NCBI GenBank assembly: GCA_017459985.1
Contig: JAFUBX010000030.1
Coordinates: forward strand, 62,001-126,000
Direction: 5' to 3'
Origin: Parasporobacterium sp.
Lineage (GTDB): Bacteria; Bacillota; Clostridia; Lachnospirales; Lachnospiraceae
Length of the DNA: 64,000 nucleotides
Under the pieces are notes generated by a model that saw only the letters and a list, made by a program, of their open reading frames with translations, did no database searches and was not told the DNA's origin. The translations under genes were made by a program, and so were the position numbers. This document shows, piece after piece, positions 6,185 through 14,274 of this stretch (positions within the stretch are counted from its first letter, which is position 1; each line of letters starts with the position of its first letter).

Positions 6185-6427
6185 ATGGCAGAGAAGAAAA
6201 CAGAGAAACTGAAAGAGAAAGAAAAGGCCGGGAAAGCCCAGAAAGAAAAGCCGGCAAAGAGAACAGGAACCGTATTTGGAGGCAGCCTGAATATCAGGCC
6301 GCAGCCGAATACCGACGCAGACCCGGTCGGTGTGATCCGGAACGGGGAAGAGGTTGAGATCCTGGAAGACCTTGGCGATTGGTATAAAGTGGATGCCGGC
6401 TATGTCATGTCCCGGTGGGTAAAATAA
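6185..6427 (+). CDS. Small SH3-domain protein
   Basis: 80 aa starting at 6185 behind AGGAAAGGAA. A Lys/Glu-rich helix (residues 1 to 26) precedes a bacterial SH3_3 domain (GSLNIRPQPNTDADPVGVIR, GDWYKVDAGYVMSRWVK). No signal peptide, so cytoplasmic or virion-associated. It is the first late gene and is fused end-to-start with the HNH gene. Confidence 0.7.
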   Translation: MAEKKTEKLKEKEKAGKAQKEKPAKRTGTVFGGSLNIRPQPNTDADPVGVIRNGEEVEILEDLGDWYKVDAGYVMSRWVK

Positions 6428-6877
6428 ATGCCGCCCACCAGAAAAGACCGGATAGGGGAACACCGTACGGCCCTCGAAAAGAATAAAAAGATCATATTCC
6501 AGATGCAGAACATCTGCGGCATCTGTGGATTGCCGGTGGACATGTCCCTGAAATATCCGGATCCCATGAGCAGGACCGTGGACCATATTATTCCGATCGA
6601 CAAGGGCGGGCATCCGTCCGACCTGTCAAATCTTCAACTGGCCCACCGTTATTGTAACCGTCAGAAAGGGGCCCGGTTATTTTTACCCGGGCAGGAAAAA
6701 AACCTCGGGATCAATTCCGGCCGGGATTCAAAAGGCCGCCCTAAAAAAGACCCGGGCATAAAAAAGAACGCCAGAAAAGCAGAGGAAGATTCGGGAATAC
6801 AAACAAGGGAAAACGATCTGTCCGGAGACAATGACGATCTTCCGCTTCATGCGGACTGGGCAACCCTCTCATGGTAG
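6428..6877 (+). CDS. HNH endonuclease of the packaging module
   Basis: 149 aa, ATG abutting the previous TAA. The HNH core is intact: zinc-type cysteines CGICGLPV, the DHIIPIDKGGHPSD segment and NLQLAHRYCNRQKG. HNH proteins placed next to terS are known partners of terminase in cos-type phages, needed for specific end cutting. The C-terminal third is charged and repetitive (RPKKDPGIKKN). Confidence 0.85.
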   Translation: MPPTRKDRIGEHRTALEKNKKIIFQMQNICGICGLPVDMSLKYPDPMSRTVDHIIPIDKGGHPSDLSNLQLAHRYCNRQKGARLFLPGQEKNLGINSGRDSKGRPKKDPGIKKNARKAEEDSGIQTRENDLSGDNDDLPLHADWATLSW

Positions 6878-7217
6878 TTCGGGAAGAAAGTTGATTTGGC
6901 TTTTGTGATGGAAAAAGAAAAAAGAAAAAAGAACAAAAGCATCTGAGGATCTGAAAAAGGACAGGAAAACAACAGGATTCTTTTTCGATGGATCCGAAGG
7001 GATCCTGCAGAAAACAGACGGTTTCGGGAAAGACCCGGAAACAGGGGGGATATCCCCCTCCCAGGGTGCCGGCCGCCCTTCCGCCCCTCTTACTGGGCGG
7101 ATTTCTGCGGGAGGAAAAATCATAAAAGGGGGTAAATGGAGTCTCTTCCATTACCGCGCGCACGCGAGAAAAAACGTGTCGTATTTTGACGTACACTGCA
7201 CGGGAAGCAGGTGGAAA
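6878..7217. other. Non-coding stretch with candidate cos region
   Basis: No convincing gene. A purine-rich A/G tract (6900..6960) is followed by the 14-bp palindrome GGGGGATATCCCCC (7045..7058), and a CG-rich CCGCGCGCACGCGAG (7154..7168) 50 bp before the terS start. Position between HNH and terS is where cos sites of such phages lie; the cut position is not determinable here. Confidence 0.4.
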
Positions 7218-7607
7218 GTGAAAAAAAGAAGATGGAAAACAAGGATCAAAAAGCTGTGTGAAGAAGTCGGCACCTATAAAAAGTCATTTGATGACTTGAT
7301 CGACATGGCAGCGGCCTATGCAGAGCAGCGGGATAATGTCGGGGAAATGCTCCTGGAAGAGGAGCTGATCATAGAACAGACTAACAAGGGCGGCTTCACG
7401 AATAAAGTGAAGAATCCGGCCTATGTGATCTGGGATGACCTGAACAAAACCCTGCTGATGTGCTTCCGGGAGCTGGGACTGACGCCGGCACAGCTGAAAA
7501 AGATCAATGAAGACACCTTTATCCGGAGCCGGGAGGAGAAAAACGGTAATACACTGATCGAACTGCTCCGGAAGAAACAACAGGATGAGGAAAATAAAGA
7601 TGGCTGA
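7218..7607 (+). CDS. Terminase small subunit, P27 type
   Basis: 129 aa. GTG at 7218 preceded by GGAAGCAGGTGG is preferred over the upstream GTG at 7176 because the family starts with a short basic helix. The P27-type pattern is clear: GTYKKSFDDLIDMAAAYAEQ, IIEQTNKGGFTNKVKNPAYV, LNKTLLMCFRELGLTPAQLK. It recognises the packaging site and recruits the large subunit, which here is encoded 3 kb downstream. Confidence 0.85.
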   Translation: MKKRRWKTRIKKLCEEVGTYKKSFDDLIDMAAAYAEQRDNVGEMLLEEELIIEQTNKGGFTNKVKNPAYVIWDDLNKTLLMCFRELGLTPAQLKKINEDTFIRSREEKNGNTLIELLRKKQQDEENKDG

Positions 7608-8820
7608 TGATCTGAAAGGGATTGCGTATCTGAGACGGAAACTGAATACAAAGAGGGACCGGGTAAACCTTCGTTATAAGCATTATGAAATGAAGCATAT
7701 AACGAAAGACCTGAATGTCTCCACGCCGAAGGAACTGAAATGGCTGAATGAAGTCCTTGGGTGGTGCGCCATGGCAGTGGACAGCCTGGCAGACAGGATC
7801 GTATTCAGGGAGTTCCGTGATGATAATCTCGGGATGAACGAGATCTTCCAGATGAACAACATTGATATCCTTCCTGATAGTGCGGTCCTGTCAGCATTGA
7901 TATCCTCCTGCAGCTTCATCTATATCTCCCCGGATGAGAACGGGTTCCCAAGGATGCAGGTGATCGATGGAGGGAATGCGACGGGGGAGATAGACCCGAT
8001 CACAGGCCTCCTGAAGGAAGGGTATGCAGTACTTAAGAGAGATTCTGATTCCGATGCCCCGCTGATCGAAGCTTATTTCACTCCTGACCGGACAGATTAT
8101 TATGAGCCGGGGAAAGCACCGAGGTCGATAGGTAATCCTGCGGGTATTCCGCTGCTGGTGCCGGTGATCTTCCGGCCGGATGCCCGGAGGCCCTTTGGCC
8201 ACAGCCGGATCAGTCGGTCATGCATGTCACTGGTGGACGGGGCCGTCAGGACGTTAAAAAGATCAGAGATCACTGCGGAGTTTTATTCCTTCCCCCAGAA
8301 ATGGGTGACGGGGTTAAGCCAGGACGCAGAAGCAATGGATAAATGGAAAGCAACCATATCCTCCATGCTGGTTTTCACAAAGGATAGCAATGAGCAGCAT
8401 CCGGTGGTCGGACAGTTCGCACAGCAGTCCATACAGCCGCATATTGACCAGCTGCGGATGTTCGCGTCGGCATTTGCAGGGGAAACAGGGCTGACGCTGG
8501 ATGATCTGGGATTTCCCCAGGACAACCCGTCTTCCGCAGATGCGATTAAGGCGGCACATGAGAATATGCGCCTTCGTGCAAGAAAAGCCCAGCGAACATT
8601 CGGATCAGGGTTCCTGAATGCCGGATACGTGGCTGCCTGTCTGCGGGATCAGTATCCGTACAGGAGGGAAGTGATGTACCTGACAACCCCGGTATTTGAG
8701 CCGATCTTTGAGCCGGATGCGGCAATGTTGGCCGGGATCGGAGATGCGGTCGTGAAGATCAACCAGGCGATCCCGGATTATGTGACGGGGGAGAAAATGA
8801 GGGACATGACAGGATACTGA
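7600..8820 (+). CDS. Portal protein, SPP1 gp6-like
   Basis: 406 aa starting at 7600 (GATGAGG upstream, overlapping terS); an alternative ATG lies at 7585. Typical portal features: WCAMAVDSLADRIVFREF near the N-terminus, a central PVIFRPDARRPFGHSRISRS segment and the helical GETGLTLDDLGFPQDNPSS, then AIKAAHENMRLRARKAQ. Forms the dodecameric DNA gate of the capsid. Confidence 0.85.
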   Translation: MADDLKGIAYLRRKLNTKRDRVNLRYKHYEMKHITKDLNVSTPKELKWLNEVLGWCAMAVDSLADRIVFREFRDDNLGMNEIFQMNNIDILPDSAVLSALISSCSFIYISPDENGFPRMQVIDGGNATGEIDPITGLLKEGYAVLKRDSDSDAPLIEAYFTPDRTDYYEPGKAPRSIGNPAGIPLLVPVIFRPDARRPFGHSRISRSCMSLVDGAVRTLKRSEITAEFYSFPQKWVTGLSQDAEAMDKWKATISSMLVFTKDSNEQHPVVGQFAQQSIQPHIDQLRMFASAFAGETGLTLDDLGFPQDNPSSADAIKAAHENMRLRARKAQRTFGSGFLNAGYVAACLRDQYPYRREVMYLTTPVFEPIFEPDAAMLAGIGDAVVKINQAIPDYVTGEKMRDMTGY

Positions 8821-8821
8821 T

Positions 8822-9238
8822 ATGGCGAAAGACATTGTTCCGGAACTGTATAAAAAGATACAGTCGGAATTTGAACAGAATATGAAAGCCAGCAGGCTGA
8901 TCAGGAGCTTCCAGAGCAGGGAAAAACACACTGCGAAGGAAGTTTCTTTATACGCTGAGGAACTCGGGAAATGTGCTTCTTCTGCATTATTAGACTACTT
9001 GGCAGAAGAAAACCTTCCGAACGGAACACTCTATTGGAATATCGCATACAGGATCATCGTACCGTTCCTGAATGAGATACATGGGATGGTCATGGAAGCG
9101 GCAGAAAAGATGCAGCGGCAGCAGGATGAGCAGATCGGGATCCGGATCACGCCGATCCGGCCGGAGTTCCCGGAGGAACGGGTCAACGGGCTGATCAATA
9201 AGCTGATGGATTACCAGGAGGACGAGAATGGGAAGTAA
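8822..9238 (+). CDS. 138-aa head-module protein after portal
   Basis: Mostly helical (DIVPELYKKIQSEFEQNMKA, LYWNIAYRIIVPFLNEIHG). It starts 2 nt after the portal stop and overlaps the MuF-toxin gene by 11 nt. Position suggests a structural or chaperone partner of the MuF-like protein. Not matched to a named family. Confidence 0.6.
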   Translation: MAKDIVPELYKKIQSEFEQNMKASRLIRSFQSREKHTAKEVSLYAEELGKCASSALLDYLAEENLPNGTLYWNIAYRIIVPFLNEIHGMVMEAAEKMQRQQDEQIGIRITPIRPEFPEERVNGLINKLMDYQEDENGK

Positions 9239-10037
9239 ATATGAAAACCTCCTGGAAGACGGTTCCGGAAATATAATTCAGTCTTTCTTTGATAATTTCC
9301 TCAAAAGCAATGCTGATTTTCGAGCAAAAGCTGGCTTTCGGATGACCGTGATCCGGGAGAGCATCGGTGTGTGCTGCGCCTGGTGCCAGGATCTGGTCGG
9401 TACATACGATTATGACAACCGGCCAGCTGATATCTATGCCAGGCATAAGAACTGTACATGCGTGGTAACCACAAAAACAGAGCGGGGGACCTATCAGGAT
9501 GCCTGGAGCCGGAAGGAATACGATAGCCAGAGGGAGGCGAGAGTTGCCAGGGAACAGGAGATTATAGAAGAACGGTTACAAATGGATAAACTAAGCAAAA
9601 GAATCAGGAGCATATATGGATCTGACAGACCGGGAAGAGGGGTGGTGAACAGAGAAAACGGATATAAAACATCAAAGCACAAAAAGGAAATTAATTGTGC
9701 TGACTGGCTTATAGAAAAATTCGGAGGAGATGTTAGATTGCTTAAAGAAGTAAATAAAGAGGGCGTCAAAACCCCTGATTACTTATGGAAAGGAAAATTA
9801 TGGGAGCATAAAACAGCATCTTCGATAAATTCAATTGATAAGCAACTCCAGACAGCTATACACCAGATAGCAAAAAATCCAGGTGGAGTAATAATTGAAT
9901 TGCCCAGCACAAGTACTTTAACGGTAAAAGAAGTGCATGAAGCTGTCTTAAACAGAATCGAACGGAAATCATATAAAAAACAGGTTAAAGTGATAATAAA
10001 AAAGGAAGACGATATTATTGGCGTAATAAAACATTAA
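9228..10037 (+). CDS. MuF-like minor capsid protein with CdiA-C-type toxin tail
   Basis: 269 aa. Residues 40 to 80 carry the MuF-type cysteine/His signature (CCAWCQDLVGTYDYDN, RHKNCTC). After a helical linker, residues 140 to 269 match the CdiA C-terminal nuclease pattern: NCADWLIEKFGGDV, TPDY at 182, WEHK at 192 (a PD-x-ExK-like active site), then repeated strands. The coding turns AT-rich at about 9590, exactly where the tail begins, as in swapped polymorphic-toxin cassettes. Such virion-borne toxins are thought to act in host or competitor cells; the PF18451-type domain is described as a tRNase. Confidence 0.75.
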   Translation: MGSKYENLLEDGSGNIIQSFFDNFLKSNADFRAKAGFRMTVIRESIGVCCAWCQDLVGTYDYDNRPADIYARHKNCTCVVTTKTERGTYQDAWSRKEYDSQREARVAREQEIIEERLQMDKLSKRIRSIYGSDRPGRGVVNRENGYKTSKHKKEINCADWLIEKFGGDVRLLKEVNKEGVKTPDYLWKGKLWEHKTASSINSIDKQLQTAIHQIAKNPGGVIIELPSTSTLTVKEVHEAVLNRIERKSYKKQVKVIIKKEDDIIGVIKH

Positions 10038-10041
10038 AAAT

Positions 10042-10099
10042 GGGCGCCCCGCAGACCTAAGGGTCCACGTTCGCCCCGGTAAGGGTTTTACGCACTTAC
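10042..10099 (+). other. Possible structured RNA element after the toxin gene
   Basis: GGGCG (10042..10046) pairs with CGCCC (10072..10076) around an inner GACC-TAAG-GGTC hairpin; GTAAG (10079..10083) pairs with CTTAC (10095..10099). It is GC-rich within an AT-rich island and begins 4 nt after the toxin stop. Terminator, recombination target or RNA are all possible. Confidence 0.3.
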
Positions 10100-10142
10100 A
10101 ATTTAATAATACCATTTTTTTGAAATTGTGCAACATTATTAT

Positions 10143-10216
10143 GGTGTGGATGGCCAAGAGGAAAAGGCACCAGATTGTGGCTCTGGGAATCGTGGGTTCG
10201 AGTCCCACTTCACACC
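10143..10216 (+). tRNA. tRNA-His(GTG), phage-encoded
   Basis: A complete cloverleaf: G-1:C73 plus 7-bp acceptor (GTGTGGA/TTCACAC), D-stem GCC/GGC with GG in the loop, anticodon stem CCAGA/TCTGG around TTGTGGC (anticodon GTG), variable GAATC, T-arm GTGGG TTCGAGT CCCAC. The extra G-1 opposite C73 is diagnostic for tRNA-His. No CCA is encoded. It lies between the toxin and the candidate immunity gene. Confidence 0.9.
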
Positions 10217-10339
10217 CTGGAGTACTTGATTAGCGTACAAAAAAGATATAAAATTCCAGAAGAAGAAATGAAAATAACTCAAAAGAATCTGCAATATTAT
10301 ATTTCGAAGCTTGAAAAATTGCTGAGTGATGGAGAATAG
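10217..10339 (+). pseudogene. Coding-like frame without a start, after the tRNA
   Basis: A frame open from inside the tRNA reads LEYLISVQKRYKIPEEEMKI then TQKNLQYYISKLEKLLSDGE and stops at 10337..10339, overlapping the next start. It looks like the helical C-terminus of a real protein (perhaps an older immunity gene) cut off at its 5' end. Only a weak ATG at 10268 (23 aa) is available. Confidence 0.3.
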
Positions 10340-10532
10340 ATATTTAATCATAGATGAATTCAAGATAAACGGGGGTAAAGTAATTACTCTGGATAGACCT
10401 TATGAGTTTAGTAATAATCATAAGGCTGTTATCGATGGCAAACAATATGATTACTATCTCAATTCTATTCCAGACTGGATAGCAATTAAGAGCAATGATT
10501 CCTTTAAAGGAAAAGAGTTAGTATTTGAATGA
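10329..10532 (+). CDS. Candidate immunity protein for the MuF toxin
   Basis: 67 aa, ATG at 10329 (GTG at 10326 also possible), weak ribosome site, overlapping the preceding frame's stop. The sequence is beta-rich (YLIIDEFKINGGKVITLDRP, IDGKQYDYYLNSIPDWIAI) and AT-rich like the toxin tail. Toxin-immunity order and shared composition suggest a cognate immunity protein; no homologue is recognised. Confidence 0.5.
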   Translation: MENRYLIIDEFKINGGKVITLDRPYEFSNNHKAVIDGKQYDYYLNSIPDWIAIKSNDSFKGKELVFE

Positions 10533-10563
10533 TCAGATAAAATTGTACAATGATTATGCGATA

Positions 10564-10585
10564 AAGAGCCTCCAGGCTCTTTTTT
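10564..10585 (+). terminator. Rho-independent terminator
   Basis: AAGAGCCT-CC-AGGCTCTT followed by T5, closing the toxin/immunity segment. Confidence 0.75.
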
Positions 10586-10606
10586 GATGGCGGAATTATA
10601 GCACAG

Positions 10607-10630
10607 GCAGCCGGCCAGGCTGCTATTTTT
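10607..10630 (+). terminator. Second hairpin before terL
   Basis: GCAGCC (10607..10612) pairs with GGCTGC (10618..10623), then TATTTTT. A weaker terminator in tandem with the previous one. Confidence 0.45.
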
Positions 10631-10651
10631 ATACCTATAAGGGAACAGAAT

Positions 10652-12055
10652 ATGAAACAACGAATCGGCAGCCAGAAGCCGACAGTCCGGATCGCATTGC
10701 CATATTCCAGGACAGATGGGAAAGATGCCATAGATCTGTATGAGCTCACCGGGCAGACTGTAATGGAATGGCAGAAGCTGATCATCAGGGATATCCTCGC
10801 CAGAAACAGGGACGGGCTCTGGGCCCATACCAGATATGGATACGAAGTCCCGAGGCAGAACGGGAAAGGAGAGATCCTGGCGATCCGGGAACTTTACGGC
10901 CTTGCCATCGGCGAACGGATCCTGCACACTGCCCATCTGGTACAGACAGCCCACAAGGCATTTGAACGCCTGGAAGGATTACTGGATAAGCTCGGGATTG
11001 AATACCGGTCAATCAAGGCTAAAGGGCAGGAGCTGATCGAGATCACGGACGGGGGACGGGTCGAGTTCCGGACACGGACTGCAAAAGGCGGGCTGGGAGA
11101 ATCCTATGACCTTGTGATTATCGATGAAGCGCAGGAATACCAGACAGACCATGAAACAGCCCTGCTGTATGTAATCGCTGCGTCCCGGAACCCGCAGATC
11201 ATCATGACGGGGACCCCGCCGACGCCGATCTCCTCGGGGACAGTCTTCCGGGATTACCGGGAAGAAGTCCTGAAAGGCGGAAAAAAGGATTCCGGCTGGG
11301 CGGAATGGTCTGTGGAAGAAATGTCCGACATCCAGGACAGGGATCTATGGTACAGGACGAACCCTTCTCTCGGGATCCGGCTGACAGAACGGACCGTTGA
11401 AGCGGAGCTGGGGGAGACAGACGCAAAGAAGATCGATTTCAATATCCAGCGTCTGGGGTTATGGATCCGGGAGAACCAACAGTCTGCGATCCTGCAGTCT
11501 GACTGGGACAGGACATTGGTGCACAGGATCCCGGAACTGACCGGGAAGATATATGTCGGGATCAAATATGCAAAGACGGGAGACTCCATATCTGTTGCGG
11601 TTGCAGTAAAGACCAAAGACGGGAGGATCTTTACGGAGGTCGTGAAGCGGATCATGGTCAGGGACGGAATCGATTGGATCCTCAGCTTCCTGGAAAAGAT
11701 AAAGAAGAAGACCAACAAGGTTGTTATAGATGGGGCTAATGGACAGAAGATCCTGGCCGATGCCATGAAGGAGCACAAACTGAAGGGATGTGTGCTCCCG
11801 AAGGTAGCGGATGTCATAAATGCCAATGCGACATTTGAAAAGTTGATATTTGAAGGGAAACTCTGCCGGATGGAGCAGCCGTCACTTACAAGGGTGGTGA
11901 CGAACTGCAGCAAGCGTCAGATCGGGAGCAACGGCGGGTTCGGGTATCAGGCGATTTATGCGGACATGGATGTATCACTGATGGACAGCGTGATCTTCGC
12001 CACATGGGCTGCGCAGCAGTTCCCGGATCCGAAACCACAGAAGATCAGTTATTAG
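10652..12055 (+). CDS. Terminase large subunit
   Basis: 467 aa. ATPase motifs: Walker A VPRQNGKGE (66 to 74) and Walker B with catalytic Glu LVIIDEAQE (154 to 162), coupling motif IIMTGTP. The nuclease half has GIKYAKTGD (303 to 311) where many families carry an Asp in place of the Lys, VVIDGANG (357 to 364) and the C-terminal MDSVIFA. It is separated from terS by the portal, MuF-toxin and immunity genes, an uncommon order. Confidence 0.9.
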   Translation: MKQRIGSQKPTVRIALPYSRTDGKDAIDLYELTGQTVMEWQKLIIRDILARNRDGLWAHTRYGYEVPRQNGKGEILAIRELYGLAIGERILHTAHLVQTAHKAFERLEGLLDKLGIEYRSIKAKGQELIEITDGGRVEFRTRTAKGGLGESYDLVIIDEAQEYQTDHETALLYVIAASRNPQIIMTGTPPTPISSGTVFRDYREEVLKGGKKDSGWAEWSVEEMSDIQDRDLWYRTNPSLGIRLTERTVEAELGETDAKKIDFNIQRLGLWIRENQQSAILQSDWDRTLVHRIPELTGKIYVGIKYAKTGDSISVAVAVKTKDGRIFTEVVKRIMVRDGIDWILSFLEKIKKKTNKVVIDGANGQKILADAMKEHKLKGCVLPKVADVINANATFEKLIFEGKLCRMEQPSLTRVVTNCSKRQIGSNGGFGYQAIYADMDVSLMDSVIFATWAAQQFPDPKPQKISY

Positions 12056-12080
12056 AAAGGGCCGGAAGGCTCTTTTTTGA
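12056..12080 (+). terminator. Terminator-like hairpin after terL
   Basis: GAAAGGGCC pairs with GGCTCTTTT across a GGAA loop, followed by a T-run. It would reduce transcription into scaffold and capsid unless antiterminated. Confidence 0.55.
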
Positions 12081-12126
12081 TAAACATATTACGAGACGGC
12101 ACGGAAAAGCCGGGAAAGGAAACAAC

Positions 12127-12594
12127 ATGGAATTTACACCAATCAACACACAGGAAGAGTTTGACAGTGCCATCAAGGACAGGCTGGCAAGGCAGGAGAC
12201 AAAGATCCGCGGTGAATATGCGGATTATGATGCCCTGAAGAAGCAGTCGCAGTCCTGGGAAACAGAAAAACAGTCCTATGAGAAGACGATCGCAGACAAT
12301 AAGACAGCGTATGAAGACCTGAATACGAAGTACACCGAAGCGACAGGAAAAATCGCACAGTATGAAACGGATGCACTGAAAACGAAGGTCGCCATCGAAT
12401 CCGGCCTGCCGGTCGCCATGTTCAGCTACCTCAAAGGGACCACGGAAGAGGAGATCCGGAGGAGCGCGGAAGAACTGGGTAAATTCACAAAGGGAGGCCA
12501 GGCAGCACCTCTGGCAGATCCGGAAGGCGACCCGCCGAAGGACAGCAAAAATGCAGCAATGAGAAAAATGCTGCGGGAAATGAAAGGAGAATAA
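12127..12594 (+). CDS. Scaffold protein, DUF4355 type
   Basis: 155 aa from ATG at 12127 (GGAAAGGAAAC). The central region is a long charged coiled coil (QSWETEKQSYEKTIADNKTA, YEDLNTKYTEATGKI), with a short hydrophobic patch (ESGLPVAMFSYL) and a C-terminal basic helix (MRKMLREMKGE) that would contact the capsid. Sits directly before the major capsid gene, as scaffolds do. Confidence 0.8.
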   Translation: MEFTPINTQEEFDSAIKDRLARQETKIRGEYADYDALKKQSQSWETEKQSYEKTIADNKTAYEDLNTKYTEATGKIAQYETDALKTKVAIESGLPVAMFSYLKGTTEEEIRRSAEELGKFTKGGQAAPLADPEGDPPKDSKNAAMRKMLREMKGE

Positions 12595-12600
12595 TAGAAA

Positions 12601-13512
12601 ATGGGAAATATTATCAGTAAAAACGGGACAACTTATTTTGCCCCGGAACTTGTAACCGAAATGTTTAACCTGGTAAAAGGCCATTCGACTATTGCCAGAC
12701 TGGCAAACCAGACTCCGATCCCGTTCACCGGATCCGAGATCATGACCTTCAGCATGGATCACGAAGTGTCCATTGTTGGGGAGAATGCAGCAAAGGTGAA
12801 TGGAGGCGGTACGCTGGGATCCATTTCGATCCTCCCGATCAAATTCGAATATGGCCTCAGGGTATCCGATGAATTCATGTACGCTTCCGAGGAGCGGCAG
12901 CTGACCTTCCTTCAGGCGTTTATGGAAGGCTTTTCCAGGAAGTTGGGAAGAGGTATTGATATTGCCTCCTTCCATGGATTTAACCCGTACAGCGGGACCG
13001 CTTCCTCCGTTGTCGGAACCAACCATTTCGACAGTGCGATCACTGCCGGGAATACAGTCACCTTCGCGGCAGCCACAGCAGACGACAATCTGGAGTCAGC
13101 AATCCAGAAAGTCACGGATGCTGAAAATGAGGTGACTGGTATCGCAATGGCACCTGCTTTCGCAGCAGCAATGGCAGCCCTGAAGACAGATGATAAATAT
13201 TCCAGGTACCCGGAATTCAAGTTCGGGGGAAAACCGGCAACCTTCGCCGGGATGGACTGCGATATCAACCCGACGGTTGCATTCAACAGCAACAATGACC
13301 GGGTAATCGTGGGTGACTTCCAGAATGCGTTCAAGTGGGGTTATTCAAAAGAGATCCCGCTGAAGGTGATCGAGTACGGCTGCCCGGACAATGATGCGAC
13401 GGCAGGCGACCTGCAGGGACACAACCAGGTGTATCTCAGATCCGAAGCATATGTCGGATGGGGAATCCTGGATGCAGCTGCATTTGCAAAGGTCGCTGCC
13501 AGCAACGGCTGA
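12601..13512 (+). CDS. Major capsid protein, HK97 fold
   Basis: 303 aa, ribosome site AAAGGAGAA. Typical HK97-type pattern: N-arm then SIVGENAAKVNGGGTLGSIS (E-loop region), a long helix (FLQAFMEGFSRKLGRGID), and the P-domain/A-domain segment DRVIVGDFQNAFKWGYSKEI. No long N-terminal delta domain, in line with a separate scaffold protein. Confidence 0.85.
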   Translation: MGNIISKNGTTYFAPELVTEMFNLVKGHSTIARLANQTPIPFTGSEIMTFSMDHEVSIVGENAAKVNGGGTLGSISILPIKFEYGLRVSDEFMYASEERQLTFLQAFMEGFSRKLGRGIDIASFHGFNPYSGTASSVVGTNHFDSAITAGNTVTFAAATADDNLESAIQKVTDAENEVTGIAMAPAFAAAMAALKTDDKYSRYPEFKFGGKPATFAGMDCDINPTVAFNSNNDRVIVGDFQNAFKWGYSKEIPLKVIEYGCPDNDATAGDLQGHNQVYLRSEAYVGWGILDAAAFAKVAASNG

Positions 13513-13525
13513 TGAGGTGAGATAA

Positions 13526-13942
13526 ATGGCAGCATTTGCGACAATACAGGATGTGACTGACCTGTGGAGGGCAATGAGTGCTGATGAACAGACAAGGGCG
13601 GAGAACCTTCTCCCTGTCATTAGCGACATCCTGCGCAGATATGCCCACAAGGTCGGAAAAGATCTTGATGAAATGATCGCCGCAGATGAGAGCGGCGCAC
13701 TGGCCACCACGGCAAAAGCCGTGGTGGTGAATATCGTTGCCAGGACGCTGAACACCCCGGTATCCGGGGATGTAGCTGCCCTGTCACAGTATTCGCAGTC
13801 CGGGCTCGGATATACCGTATCCGGAACATTCGTGGCTGGCGGGAGGACAATCTTTATCATGAAATCTGACCTTGCGGATCTGGGCCTGAGGGTCCAGAGG
13901 TATGGCGTGATCGATTTCATGACTGCCGGAGGTGATGACTGA
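13526..13942 (+). CDS. Head-tail connector, gp6-like
   Basis: 138 aa. The helical N-terminus (ATIQDVTDLWRAMSADEQTR, AENLLPVISDILRRYAHKVG) is typical of phage connector (Phage_Gp6-type) proteins that stack below the portal. Overlaps the next gene by TGATG. Confidence 0.7.
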   Translation: MAAFATIQDVTDLWRAMSADEQTRAENLLPVISDILRRYAHKVGKDLDEMIAADESGALATTAKAVVVNIVARTLNTPVSGDVAALSQYSQSGLGYTVSGTFVAGGRTIFIMKSDLADLGLRVQRYGVIDFMTAGGDD

Positions 13943-14274
13943 TGCTCCACGGGATAACCGTACAGCTGGAACTGAAGACAGAAACCGGCAGGGATGCGTT
14001 TAACCGTCCGGTATATACTACGGCCTATGAGGATGTGGAAAATGTCCTTGTTGGCCGCCCGGATCCGCAGGAAGTAACGGATACCCTGAACCTTACCGGG
14101 AAAAGGATCGAGTATGTCCTCGGGATCCCCAAAGGGGACACCCATGATTGGACAGATAAAAAGGTCCGGTTTTTCGGGGAGGAATTCCGGACGTTTGGAT
14201 TTCCGGAGACCGGGATACAGGACCTGATTCCAATGGACTGGGGACAGAATGTGAGGGTAGAACGGTATGGGTAA
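13942..14274 (+). CDS. Head closure protein
   Basis: 110 aa, mainly beta (HGITVQLELKTETGRDAFNR, KKVRFFGEEFRTFGFPETG). Second connector position, between gp6-like and gp10-like genes, fits a head-tail joining/stopper protein. Overlaps both neighbours. Confidence 0.65.
   Translation: MLHGITVQLELKTETGRDAFNRPVYTTAYEDVENVLVGRPDPQEVTDTLNLTGKRIEYVLGIPKGDTHDWTDKKVRFFGEEFRTFGFPETGIQDLIPMDWGQNVRVERYG

Noticed and set aside
9969-10363. Minus-strand ORFs containing WDSNPRFPEP-like and GLEPTIPRATIW-like strings
   Set aside because: These are antisense translations of the tRNA-His T-arm and neighbouring DNA, a familiar artefact.
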